Below are positions 26,180 through 35,047 of a stretch of 64,000 nucleotides of DNA, piece after piece. The stretch is from contig JBGCEO010000088.1 of the NCBI GenBank assembly GCA_045106475.1, forward strand, positions 10,412-74,411, written 5' to 3'. The position numbers and the translations under genes were made by a program. Source of the DNA: Granulosicoccus sp045106475. Lineage in GTDB: Bacteria > Pseudomonadota > Gammaproteobacteria > Granulosicoccales > Granulosicoccaceae. The notes beneath the pieces are model-generated. The model saw only the letters and a program-made list of their open reading frames with translations. It was not told the DNA's origin and ran no database searches. Numbering within the stretch: the first letter of the stretch is position 1; each line of letters begins with the position of its first letter.

Positions 26180-26527
26180 GTTGGCAACCCTTTAAGTTGG
26201 AGTTAATGCTTGAAAACCAAGCATACGTAAAGATTGTGCAATAAATGTTGAGTTCAATCAGATCTTGCTTACGGGCTGTGTCGATAAAAGGACTTCTTTT
26301 GCCAGCCGCATAACCTGGAGGGAAAAGGGTGATGATCAATAGATGGCAGGAGTCAGGCTGGCGGCTGGTGATATCATAGCCAACAGCACATCCCTAAAGC
26401 ATGTCAGGTGGTAGCCGGCGAGAGCAAATGACTGTGCGGGTTGATGCAGAGGTTGAGAAATATTCCTGTCATCGTCTAAACAATCTGCTGTTGCCGAACT
26501 ATGCTCTGGTACACAGGAGGATTATTC
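26180..26527. other. intergenic region upstream of hflK
   Basis: 348 nt between the divergent dienelactone hydrolase and hflK genes. It holds a 7-bp hairpin at 26206-26224 in the hydrolase leader and the AGGAGG ribosome-binding site of hflK at its end. I see no gene, tRNA or convincing promoter in the rest. Confidence 0.4.
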
Positions 26528-27586
26528 ATGGCAGGTAATGACGCGCTCGACAACTTCTTGAAACAACTCAAGAACGCTCGAGGCAATTCTAGTGGAGGAG
26601 GCAACTCCCCTAATGTAACAACCGGATCGTTTGGTAAAGGTGGAGGTAGCACGAGTTTGCTGGGAAGCCTGGGTCTAGTGGGATTAGCTCTGCTGGCCTT
26701 GATGGCCTACACATCCTCGTACACCGTTCCCAGTGATTCTGTGGGTATAGTTCAGCGCTTTGGCAAGTACTCTAATGAGCGCGGTTCAGGGCTGCACTTC
26801 AAACTGCCATTGGGTGCTGATAAGGTGACCATCCTTCCAGTAAAAAGGCAATTGAAGCAAGAGTTTGGTTTTGCCACTGCAGGGGCCACCAATCCCAGTC
26901 AGGGACGTCCGGATTTGTCACAGCAAAGCCAAATGGTGACAGGTGACCTGAACGCCGCATTAGTAGAATGGGTGGTTCAGTATCGAATTGCCGAACCGAG
27001 AAAATATCTGTTCGATGTCAGAAATCCGGGAGAGACGCTTCGTGACCTCTCTGAATCTGTTATGCGAGAAGTCGTGGGAGACAGAACGGTGGATGAGGTT
27101 ATTACCATTGGCCGGCAGGAAATTGAAACCGAAGCACTGGCGAACATGCAGGCGCTGGTTTCCAAATATGAGATTGGAGTCAGCATCGATCAGGTTCAGC
27201 TTAAAAATATCAATCCCCCTCGACCCGTACAAGAATCATTCAACGAGGTTAACCAAGCGCAACAAGAGAAAGAGAGCCTGATTAATGCAGCTCGGCGGGA
27301 GTACAACAAGGTCATCCCTCTTGCAGAAGGGGAAAAGGACCAGCGCATTCGTGCTGCGGACGGTTATAGACTCAAGCGTATCAATGAGGCTGAAGGTGAT
27401 GCAGCTCGCTTTAATGCAATATTAACCGAGTACAGTAAAGCCCCCGATGTTACGCGTCGGCGAATTTACATAGAGACCTTGCAAGAAGTATTGCCAGGTC
27501 TTGATAGCAAAATCATTGTTGATGAAAACTCCCAGCAGATCCTGCCACTGATGCATCTCAACGCAGCCAAGGAGGCAGTACGATGA
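26528..27586 (+). CDS. hflK: FtsH protease modulator HflK
   Basis: 352 residues from ATG 26528, preceded at a good distance by AGGAGG. The N-terminus is Gly/Asn-rich, then one membrane helix (about 46-62), an SPFH/band 7 domain (VPSDSVGIVQRFGKY, MVTGDLNAALVEWVVQYRI, LRDLSESVMREVVGDRTVDEV) and a long charged coiled coil. HflK and HflC form a cage around FtsH in the inner membrane and modulate proteolysis. It is coupled to hflC by ATGA. The usual hfq-hflX neighbours are absent here. Confidence 0.95.
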   Translation: MAGNDALDNFLKQLKNARGNSSGGGNSPNVTTGSFGKGGGSTSLLGSLGLVGLALLALMAYTSSYTVPSDSVGIVQRFGKYSNERGSGLHFKLPLGADKVTILPVKRQLKQEFGFATAGATNPSQGRPDLSQQSQMVTGDLNAALVEWVVQYRIAEPRKYLFDVRNPGETLRDLSESVMREVVGDRTVDEVITIGRQEIETEALANMQALVSKYEIGVSIDQVQLKNINPPRPVQESFNEVNQAQQEKESLINAARREYNKVIPLAEGEKDQRIRAADGYRLKRINEAEGDAARFNAILTEYSKAPDVTRRRIYIETLQEVLPGLDSKIIVDENSQQILPLMHLNAAKEAVR

Positions 27587-28554
27587 AAATTACCAGTATC
27601 TTATTGGGCATTGTTGCCATAGCTTTTCTGCTGGTTGTATCAGGTGCTTTGTATACGGTTGATGAAACCGAGCAAGTGATTATTACGCAATTTGGAAAAC
27701 CGGTAGGAGACCCGAAAACTGAAGCCGGATTGAAGTTCAAGACGCCGTTTATTCAGCAAGTTAACCCGGTGGATAAGCGAATTCTTGAGTGGGATGGTTC
27801 GCCCAGTAACATGCCTACAAAGGATAAGCTTTACATTGCAGTTGATCTGTTTGCGCGCTGGCGTATTACGGACCCGCTACAGTATTTTCTTCGTCTGCGT
27901 GATGAGCGCAGTGCTCAGTCAAGGCTGGATGACATCCTGGGTAGTGAAACGCGCAACGCAGTTGCCAAGCACGAACTGATTGAGATAGTAAGAACAACCA
28001 AAGACAGGCAGCCGCTGCGTGATGCCTCTTTATCAGAGGCGGATCTGGATACATTGGGTGGCCTTGTTCCTATTAGCAAAGGCCGAGCTGGAGTCGAGGG
28101 CGAAATTTTCGCAGCCGCTGCACCGAAGGTGGAAGTGTTCGGTATAGAGCTGCTGGATATTCGGTTCAAACGTATCAACTACAATGAAAGCGTTCGCCCG
28201 AAAATCTATGAACGAATGATAAGTGAGCGTCGGCAGATAGCAGAGAGGTTTCGTTCTGAAGGTAATGGAGAAGCTGCTCGAATAAACGGTAATCGAGAGC
28301 GTGAACTCAATCGCATACGCTCCGAAGCCTATCGAGAAGTTGAGGAGATTCGAGGTGATGCTGACGCAAAGGCAACTGAAATATATGCAGCTGCCTACGC
28401 CCAGACAGCGGAAGCGGAAGATTTTTACGAATTTCAGAAAACTATGGATATGTACAAGTCTGTCATGGAGACAAATTCCACTCTAATAATGTCGACGACA
28501 AGCGAAGCGTTTGAGTACTTAAAATCAATGAATCCCAAACCCAAAGAACCTTAG
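27583..28554 (+). CDS. hflC: FtsH protease modulator HflC
   Basis: 323 residues with a single N-terminal membrane helix (about 5-24) and an SPFH domain (YTVDETEQVIITQFGKPVG, AVDLFARWRITDPLQYF). The coiled coil NRERELNRIRSEAYREVEEI-type stretch (positions about 245-265) precedes the YEFQKTMDMYKSVMETN ending. Its ATG overlaps the hflK stop. It forms the HflKC complex with the upstream product. Confidence 0.95.
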   Translation: MKITSILLGIVAIAFLLVVSGALYTVDETEQVIITQFGKPVGDPKTEAGLKFKTPFIQQVNPVDKRILEWDGSPSNMPTKDKLYIAVDLFARWRITDPLQYFLRLRDERSAQSRLDDILGSETRNAVAKHELIEIVRTTKDRQPLRDASLSEADLDTLGGLVPISKGRAGVEGEIFAAAAPKVEVFGIELLDIRFKRINYNESVRPKIYERMISERRQIAERFRSEGNGEAARINGNRERELNRIRSEAYREVEEIRGDADAKATEIYAAAYAQTAEAEDFYEFQKTMDMYKSVMETNSTLIMSTTSEAFEYLKSMNPKPKEP

Positions 28555-28604
28555 CGTTGCGCCAATTAATCACCACGAAAAGCGATAGCTGGAGATAGAA
28601 AGTT

Positions 28605-28919
28605 ATGAGTGACTACACAGCCGATGTAGCAAAATTTGTTGCTTCCCCTGATCAGACTTGTATTGACAATATTGTTAAGTACTGTGGAATAGCGCTGCGC
28701 AGCAGTAAGGATGCAGCGCTGGTGTCCAGTTCTGACAAAACCGAGTTGGGTCGTGTAAGGGATGGTTTCGCGAAGAAGAAACTCGGGCTGGAAGCTGACG
28801 CTGCAGATGAAGGTATAAAGAAGGTCTGTGAGCAAATGAAAGGGGTTAAGCAAAAAAGCAGGGTGACTTTTTATTATCTGCTGGCCGAACAAACCAACAC
28901 TATGGATAAATTGGGATAG
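28605..28919 (+). CDS. DUF2853 family small protein
   Basis: 104 residues, soluble, with the family pattern: IVKYCGIALRSSKDAALVSS, DKTELGRVRDGF and RVTFYYLLAEQT. DUF2853 proteins are found across proteobacteria and have no known role. It lies 50 nt after hflC in the same direction with a GGAGA-like ribosome-binding site, so co-transcription with hflKC is possible. Confidence 0.85.
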   Translation: MSDYTADVAKFVASPDQTCIDNIVKYCGIALRSSKDAALVSSSDKTELGRVRDGFAKKKLGLEADAADEGIKKVCEQMKGVKQKSRVTFYYLLAEQTNTMDKLG

Positions 28920-29152
28920 TCAAAAATTCCGGACGGCCGTGCTTTTAGGGGTGGCCGTAATCCCTCTTTGAGTGAGGTACAACAAACCCCGGATTACTAT
29001 TCTAAAAATCTCTCTCTACAGGTAACATAACCCCGTTACTAGCCTGTTTGAGCGCGTCTTTTATCCCCAGTTCTTTGCTCGGGGGTTACTTGGCTGGCTA
29101 GAATCGCTCCAAGGTGTCGATATAGGCTTAATCTCCCAAGAGTTTGCCTGGC
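28920..29152. other. intergenic region upstream of the chemoreceptor
   Basis: 233 nt. It contains a 6-bp inverted repeat (28933-28938 against 28953-28958) just after the DUF2853 gene and a weak sigma70-like TTGCTC...TAGAAT pair near 29075-29105. No gene was found. Confidence 0.35.
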
Positions 29153-31156
29153 ATGTCACGTTTTTCCCTCACTAGTCTAAGCCTCAGAAAAAAACTGATG
29201 CTATTGATCGGTATACCGATCGTTGCAATCCTCGCTTTGGCAGGTCTTGAGAGCGGTCGATTAGTACCCTTGCTCTCTGATTCGAACCGCTTTGTCTATC
29301 TTGTCGACCTTAGTGTGCAAGGTAGCCGCGCCGTGCATGAATTGCAAAAGGAACGAGGTGCTTCCGCAGGGTATCTCGGTAGTTCTGGTTCGAAATTTGG
29401 TCAAGCCCTGACTCAGCAACGCCCACTGACAGACAAACAGTTGTCATTGTTTCGTGAGATTCGTGAGCAGTTTGATGAAGAAAAATTCGAGCAATCTACA
29501 ATTAAATCTATACGCACTATTGATTCTTTGATTGTGCAGCTGGCCACGATGAGGCGATCGGTTGACAGCCAATCCATTTCTGTTGCCGACCAGGTTGCTT
29601 TCTATACGAACCTTAACAAACAGTTTCTCTCGCTGACAGATTCCTTGGCCCAATACAGCCCATCAGGTGAGATCGCAAACACAGGTACCGCATTCTCGAC
29701 CTTCCTGCAAAGTAAAGAGCGAGCAGGGATCGAGCGTGCAATACTGAGTAATGTTTTTGCCAAAGACAGTTTTGGAGAGGGCCAGTACGAGCGCTTTTCC
29801 CAACTGGTCAATACGCAAAATATCTACCTGCAGGTGTTTGGTACTGCTGCAAGTGAAGCTCAAGTGGAGATCCTGAGAGATGCATCAAACGATTCATCGT
29901 TTTCGCAGGTCGATAGAATGCGATCTATCGCCGAAGAACGTAAAGCCACTGGTAGCTTTGGCGTAGATCCAGAAAATTGGTTCGCAACTATAACCCAGAA
30001 AATCACTAAGCTTAAAGAGGTTGAGGATGCGCTGGCTACCACTGTTCGTGAGCAGGCCGGGGATAAAGCCGATGCCGTATTTTTCCAAGCCGAGGAATTT
30101 GCTGTCCTGACACTGGTGGCTTTTGTTCTGTCGGGTGTGCTTGGTTGGAGAATTACACGGCAGATCCTGGGTTCTGTTAATGCGGCGCGATCTATCGCCT
30201 TAGCGATCAACAATGGGAATCTGAATACTGTGGTCCCCAGTACATCATCGGATGAAGTGGGGCAGATGCTAAGCGCGCTGAGTGGTATGCAGGACAATCT
30301 TAAAGGGATTGTTGGCACTGCGCAGTCTGTTTCCAATAGCATTCGCGCGGGTGCCAACACCATTCACAGCTCTACAATAACGCTTAACGAACGGACTAAT
30401 GAGCAATCATCCTCATTGGAAAGTACAGCCAGCAGCACCGAAGAAATCTCCTCCACTGTCAGGCATAACGCGGAACGTGCCAGTGAGGCTCAGTCGTTGG
30501 CCCATCAAGCGCATGGTCATGCAGCGGAGGGCGGGCAGGTGGTTGATGGCGCTGTATCAGCGATGGCTGAGATAACAAACTCGAGTCGAGAAATAGCTGA
30601 GATTATCTCTGTCATTGACGATATCGCGTTTCAAACCAATTTGCTTGCTTTGAACGCCGCGGTAGAAGCCGCCAGAGCGGGTGAACAAGGTCGTGGATTT
30701 GCAGTGGTGGCGTCTGAGGTGAGAACCCTGGCAGGGCGAAGTGCAGAAGCGGCGCGTGAAATAAAGCAATTAATTACCCGCAGTGTAGAGAAAGTTGAAT
30801 CGGGTAGTGAAATGGTCGGTCGCTCTGGTGATACGCTCAAGAAAATTGTCGAGTCGGTATCGGAGGTCAAGACCTTAATGGATGCGATGGCTACGGCAGG
30901 TGAAGAGCAAGCCATAGGTGTTGAAGGAATCAATAAATCCATGGTTGATATGGATGGAATCACCCAGAAGAACCTGACTATGGTTCAAGACGTTGCCAGT
31001 GCCAGTGAGGCTATGAAACATCAGGCGGAAACGCTTGATCAGCAACTGTCATTTTTTAAGGCGGTTAATGGCGCGGGGGCAACACGCGATGCTGATTCTG
31101 CCAGCTTTCATGACGTAAACGCAGCTAGTTCGCCGCGTTTTAATAAAGCTGCCTGA
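29153..31156 (+). CDS. Methyl-accepting chemotaxis protein with NIT sensor domain
   Basis: 667 residues from ATG 29153. The first membrane helix is at about 17-36. A periplasmic nitrate/nitrite-sensing (NIT) domain (LQKERGASAGYLGSSG start, KERAGIERAILSNVFA later) runs to about 300, and the second helix is near 315-330. A HAMP-like linker and the cytoplasmic signalling hairpin follow (IISVIDDIAFQTNLLALNAA, ARAGEQGRGFAVVASEVR). No CheR-tethering pentapeptide is visible at the C-terminus. NIT domains bind nitrate or nitrite in characterised cases; the ligand here is not shown. No other chemotaxis gene is in the window. Confidence 0.92.
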   Translation: MSRFSLTSLSLRKKLMLLIGIPIVAILALAGLESGRLVPLLSDSNRFVYLVDLSVQGSRAVHELQKERGASAGYLGSSGSKFGQALTQQRPLTDKQLSLFREIREQFDEEKFEQSTIKSIRTIDSLIVQLATMRRSVDSQSISVADQVAFYTNLNKQFLSLTDSLAQYSPSGEIANTGTAFSTFLQSKERAGIERAILSNVFAKDSFGEGQYERFSQLVNTQNIYLQVFGTAASEAQVEILRDASNDSSFSQVDRMRSIAEERKATGSFGVDPENWFATITQKITKLKEVEDALATTVREQAGDKADAVFFQAEEFAVLTLVAFVLSGVLGWRITRQILGSVNAARSIALAINNGNLNTVVPSTSSDEVGQMLSALSGMQDNLKGIVGTAQSVSNSIRAGANTIHSSTITLNERTNEQSSSLESTASSTEEISSTVRHNAERASEAQSLAHQAHGHAAEGGQVVDGAVSAMAEITNSSREIAEIISVIDDIAFQTNLLALNAAVEAARAGEQGRGFAVVASEVRTLAGRSAEAAREIKQLITRSVEKVESGSEMVGRSGDTLKKIVESVSEVKTLMDAMATAGEEQAIGVEGINKSMVDMDGITQKNLTMVQDVASASEAMKHQAETLDQQLSFFKAVNGAGATRDADSASFHDVNAASSPRFNKAA

Positions 31157-31195
31157 TCAAACTGAATAACGTTTGCTTAAAACATAACGGTCTAC

Positions 31196-32632
31196 TCAAG
31201 AAAATTGGTGCAGCTTTTTCCGCTCAGATTGTTGTGGTGCTTCGGTGCTGAACAGGTGAGCAATTGAATTGGCGTAATAATTTATGATGGCATGCTCATC
31301 GGCTTTGGCCTCGAGCATGCCGTCTTTTTCTACCAGAATATTTCTGAGCGTAAGCATTCGTACACCCACATCAACTGCGTAGTTGTAGTCGCCCCGTGGT
31401 ATGTAAGCTCTGTAGCCTTGTAATTCCAGACGCTCAAGCATGTTTAAAACTTCCGCTTTAAGCTCGATCATACTGAACCGCCTAGAGGGTTGATTAGAAA
31501 ATAGAGTCGTGACCAAAGCAACCGGCAAGATAGGCGTGATATTACCAATGCGTTGCATCAGATCTTCCGCAAGTGGGCGTACGTCGCTCAGTTCGCTCAC
31601 CGTTGTTTCTTGCTCAGACATCCATTGTTTTAAAGAAACCGGTTCCCCAAAATTAACGCAGGCATAACCATTGCGAAACCTTTTACCACGGCTTGCCTGC
31701 CATAGGGTTTTCAGGCCGTATCTGGCGATTGTCTTCAGGGAAAACAAAAGACTCCTCCTGGGCAATTTTTCTGCTGAACGTAGCAGGCTACGATCTTCAA
31801 TCACTCGATCATAGTTTATGCCCACCGGGATAAAGACGATATCTCGTGCTCCAGCTGGATCAAATCCTCGGGTGATGTAGCCTAATAAACCAAGCTTTGC
31901 CTCGCCCAGTTCGCCGTTGCGGGTAAGTTTGCCTTCTGGGAAAACGGCCTGCGGCACACCGCCTTCAGCCGCCATTTGTACATAACATTCAAGAACACGT
32001 CGATAGAGCGGATCGCCCGAGTCGCGCCTTACGAAGTAGCCGCCCATGGCGCGAATCAATTGCTGCAATGGCCAAATGCGAGCCCACTCTCCAACCGCAT
32101 AGGAGAGTGCTGTTCGCTCCGCGGCCAGGTAAGTAGCCAGGATATAGTCCATATTGCTGCGATGATTCATGAGAAAAACAACGCTACTCTCTGGTCCCAG
32201 TCGTTTGAGAGCTGCATCATCCGCAAAACCCAGGCGAACCCGATAAAGGGCATGAACAAGTCGACGGGCTACCCAATAAGCGGCCTTGAAGTAGATCAGG
32301 GCGTTAAATGCAGGCACAATTTCCCGAGCGTAGATGCTCACTTTGCGCATGAGGGCCTCTCTTGGCAGATCTTGCTCAACGGCAAGTGAGTCAACCAATT
32401 CAACCACTCGCGGATGGAAATTAAGCCGATCGACCAACACACTGCGCCGCGTCAGTTTAAAGGAAGGGATGCGTAGTGCTAATCTGGTATTGACCTCATC
32501 GATGAGTTTATTGGCACGCCGCCTCACAATCCAGCGAGCTGATGGCAGCAGAAAGTGTTGGATCAGCCACAATGAGGCGAGGGCCAGCCCCAGTAGGACA
32601 CTCCATATTGGTAATTCGATGCTCGAACCCAC
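31196..32632 (-). CDS. PlsB-like glycerol-3-phosphate acyltransferase
   Basis: 478 residues, much shorter than E. coli PlsB (807). One N-terminal membrane helix is seen (about 10-29). The four glycerolipid acyltransferase blocks are NHRSNMD (156-162), MGGYFVRRDSG, FPEGKLTRNG (231-240) and IPVGINYDRV. These agree with a membrane acyltransferase of the PlsB/GPAT kind. The acyl acceptor may be glycerol 3-phosphate or a related lipid; this cannot be decided from sequence. It is convergent with the chemoreceptor and divergent from the VOC gene. Confidence 0.85.
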   Translation of the reverse strand: MGSSIELPIWSVLLGLALASLWLIQHFLLPSARWIVRRRANKLIDEVNTRLALRIPSFKLTRRSVLVDRLNFHPRVVELVDSLAVEQDLPREALMRKVSIYAREIVPAFNALIYFKAAYWVARRLVHALYRVRLGFADDAALKRLGPESSVVFLMNHRSNMDYILATYLAAERTALSYAVGEWARIWPLQQLIRAMGGYFVRRDSGDPLYRRVLECYVQMAAEGGVPQAVFPEGKLTRNGELGEAKLGLLGYITRGFDPAGARDIVFIPVGINYDRVIEDRSLLRSAEKLPRRSLLFSLKTIARYGLKTLWQASRGKRFRNGYACVNFGEPVSLKQWMSEQETTVSELSDVRPLAEDLMQRIGNITPILPVALVTTLFSNQPSRRFSMIELKAEVLNMLERLELQGYRAYIPRGDYNYAVDVGVRMLTLRNILVEKDGMLEAKADEHAIINYYANSIAHLFSTEAPQQSERKKLHQFS

Positions 32633-32714
32633 TTAATAAAAGTCCACATCCGCATTGAGTTGGCAGGAGTATACTGTGCGCCCCGCCTGATCGTTGGATT
32701 GTTGGCACGGCTTT

Positions 32715-33383
32715 ATGTCTAAAAACTCGTTGCACTGTAGATTTGATCATCTGGTCGTGTGCGCGCATACCTGTGCGCAGGGTGTTAGCTGGATTGACGA
32801 ACTTTGCGGTGTTATGTTGCCTGCTGGCGGTAATCATCCGTTGATGGCCACACACAACCACCTATCCGCTTTGTCTGACAACTCGTTTATCGAAGTTATT
32901 GCCTGTGATCCGGCAGCTGCGGAGCCTGATCGCGCTCGTTGGTTTGCACTCGATGATGCGCAGCATCAAGCCCGCCTGGCAAAAAAACCTATGCTCACCA
33001 CCTGGGTGGTGGCGACTGATAATCTGGATTTAGCACTTCAGGAGGCCCAGCGCTCTGGAATTGACGCCGGAGTGCCGGTAGAGCTGACCCGCGGAAATTT
33101 GAATTGGCGCATTGGCCTGCGAGATGATGGCTCACTTGCTTGTGACGGTGTATTCCCTATCCTTATCGAGTGGCCCGAACAGATCAATCCAGTGCGGCAA
33201 ATGAAGGATCAGGGGATACGACTGGATAAGCTTTCCTTGAAGCACCCCAAGCCCGAATTCCTGCACAATGCACTGTCGGCTCTGAACGCGGCCGACCTAG
33301 TTACGATCAACGCAGGTCCCGCCGCATTGAGTGCGCAGCTGCATGTTGCCAACAAGACCTTTCAATTCGATTATTTACAATGA
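32715..33383 (+). CDS. VOC/glyoxalase-like domain protein
   Basis: 222 residues from ATG 32715 (MSKNSLHCRFDHLVVCAH). The N-terminal FDHLVVCAHT, the THNHLSALSDNSFIEVIA segment and the GVFPILIEWPE strand fit the glyoxalase-like (Glyoxalase_3) subgroup of vicinal oxygen chelate proteins. The histidine and glutamate residues at those strand positions could bind a metal. The substrate is unknown. It ends 7 nt before pgi, so the two are probably co-transcribed. Confidence 0.75.
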   Translation: MSKNSLHCRFDHLVVCAHTCAQGVSWIDELCGVMLPAGGNHPLMATHNHLSALSDNSFIEVIACDPAAAEPDRARWFALDDAQHQARLAKKPMLTTWVVATDNLDLALQEAQRSGIDAGVPVELTRGNLNWRIGLRDDGSLACDGVFPILIEWPEQINPVRQMKDQGIRLDKLSLKHPKPEFLHNALSALNAADLVTINAGPAALSAQLHVANKTFQFDYLQ

Positions 33384-33390
33384 CTTTTCT

Positions 33391-35043
33391 ATGAGTAATC
33401 CTGAAACACTACCTGCCTGGAACGACCTGGCTGATCACTACGAGCAAATCAAGTCGATATCCCTGCGCGAGCTTTTTGCAGAGGATGATCAACGTTTTGA
33501 AAAGTACCAGCTCAACGCCGCTGGGATTTTTCTTGATTACTCTAAAAATCATATCAATGAAGGTACCTGCGCCAAACTGGTAGCACTAGCCGAGCAGTGC
33601 AATGTCAAGACCAAGATTGCAGGCATGTTTTCGGGCGATACTGTCAATCCTACTGAGCAGCGGCCTGCCTTACACACCGCCTTAAGATATCGAGGTGATC
33701 AGCCCATCATGGTGGAGGGGGAGAATGTAGTGCCCGCTGTCAGAGGCGTGCTTGATCGTATGAGAAACTTCTCTGATCAAGTTCGTGATGGATCGTGGAC
33801 AGGTTATTCCGGCAAGGCCATTACAGATGTGGTCAACATTGGCATTGGAGGCTCTGATCTTGGCCCATTGATGGCAGTGGAAGCCCTGGCGCCATTTGCT
33901 CATGAACGGCTGAACATACATTTTGTGTCGAACGTTGATGGCTCACACCTGGTTTCATCACTCAAAAAAGTGAATCCCGAAACCACATTGTTTATCGTGG
34001 CATCAAAAACATTCACAACTCAGGAAACATTAAGCAACGCGCACTCTGCCCGTGCTTGGTTTCTGGAGAGTTCAGCAACGGAAAGCGATATCTCCAGGCA
34101 TTTTGTGGCGCTTTCCACCAATGCTGAAGCCGTGCAGGCATTTGGTATAGACACACAAAACATGTTTGGATTCTGGGATTGGGTAGGTGGCCGTTATTCT
34201 CTGTGGTCAGCGATTGGCTTGTCGCTGGTGCTGTCGATAGGTATGGATCGCTTTGAGCAATTTTTGCAGGGCGCTCATGATATGGATCAGCATGCTCAAA
34301 CAGCGCCAACTAGCTCTAACATGCCTGTCATGCTTGCATTGCTAACAGTCTGGTACAACAATTTCTGGCAAGCTCATAGTCATCTAATTGCGCCCTACGA
34401 CCAATACTTGCACCGCTTTCCTGCCTATCTCCAGCAGCTCACCATGGAAAGCAATGGCAAGTCTGTGCATGTGGATGGTTCAGAGGTAAGTACTGCCACT
34501 GGTCCCATTGTTTGGGGCGAACCAGGCACCAATGGTCAGCACGCCTATTTTCAACTACTCCATCAAGGAACCCATCTGATTCCAACAGACTTTATTATGG
34601 CTCTGCAAAGTCTAAATCCTTTGGGAGAGCATCAGGATCTGCTGATGGCTAACTGTTTTGCTCAATCAGAAGCGTTGATGATGGGTAAAACTGCAGACGA
34701 GCTGGAGCAAGAGATGCGCAAGGCAGGTGCTAGTGATGAGGAGGTTGCCTCTTTGGCTGGTCATCGTAGTTTTCCGGGTAATCGTCCCAGTAACACGCTG
34801 CTGGTTCGACAACTTACACCGCATACTCTGGGTGCTTTGATCGCACTATATGAACACAAGGTGTTTGTCGAAGCGGCCATTTGGGATATAAATCCTTTCG
34901 ATCAGTGGGGCGTTGAGCTTGGAAAGCAACTCGCTAAATCCATACATGCAGAAATCAAACAGGCAACAACGGTTAAAGGGCATGACGCTTCAACCAATGG
35001 TCTGATCAACCGCGCCTTAAACCTAAAGAACTTACAAGCCTGA
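33391..35043 (+). CDS. pgi: Glucose-6-phosphate isomerase
   Basis: 550 residues, the usual length (E. coli 549). Signature motifs are NIGIGGSDLGP, the catalytic-site segment GRYSLWSAIGL, TMESNGKSV and, near the end, NPFDQWGVELGKQ. It interconverts glucose 6-phosphate and fructose 6-phosphate. I use ATG 33391 (MSNPETLPAW) instead of an upstream in-frame start inside the VOC gene. parC follows after 4 nt. Confidence 0.97.
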   Translation: MSNPETLPAWNDLADHYEQIKSISLRELFAEDDQRFEKYQLNAAGIFLDYSKNHINEGTCAKLVALAEQCNVKTKIAGMFSGDTVNPTEQRPALHTALRYRGDQPIMVEGENVVPAVRGVLDRMRNFSDQVRDGSWTGYSGKAITDVVNIGIGGSDLGPLMAVEALAPFAHERLNIHFVSNVDGSHLVSSLKKVNPETTLFIVASKTFTTQETLSNAHSARAWFLESSATESDISRHFVALSTNAEAVQAFGIDTQNMFGFWDWVGGRYSLWSAIGLSLVLSIGMDRFEQFLQGAHDMDQHAQTAPTSSNMPVMLALLTVWYNNFWQAHSHLIAPYDQYLHRFPAYLQQLTMESNGKSVHVDGSEVSTATGPIVWGEPGTNGQHAYFQLLHQGTHLIPTDFIMALQSLNPLGEHQDLLMANCFAQSEALMMGKTADELEQEMRKAGASDEEVASLAGHRSFPGNRPSNTLLVRQLTPHTLGALIALYEHKVFVEAAIWDINPFDQWGVELGKQLAKSIHAEIKQATTVKGHDASTNGLINRALNLKNLQA

Positions 35044-35047
35044 TCTC

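Noticed and set aside
29860..30363. 167-codon minus-strand frame within the chemoreceptor
   Set aside because: Shadow of the receptor coding strand with low-complexity Ser/Ala/Leu content.
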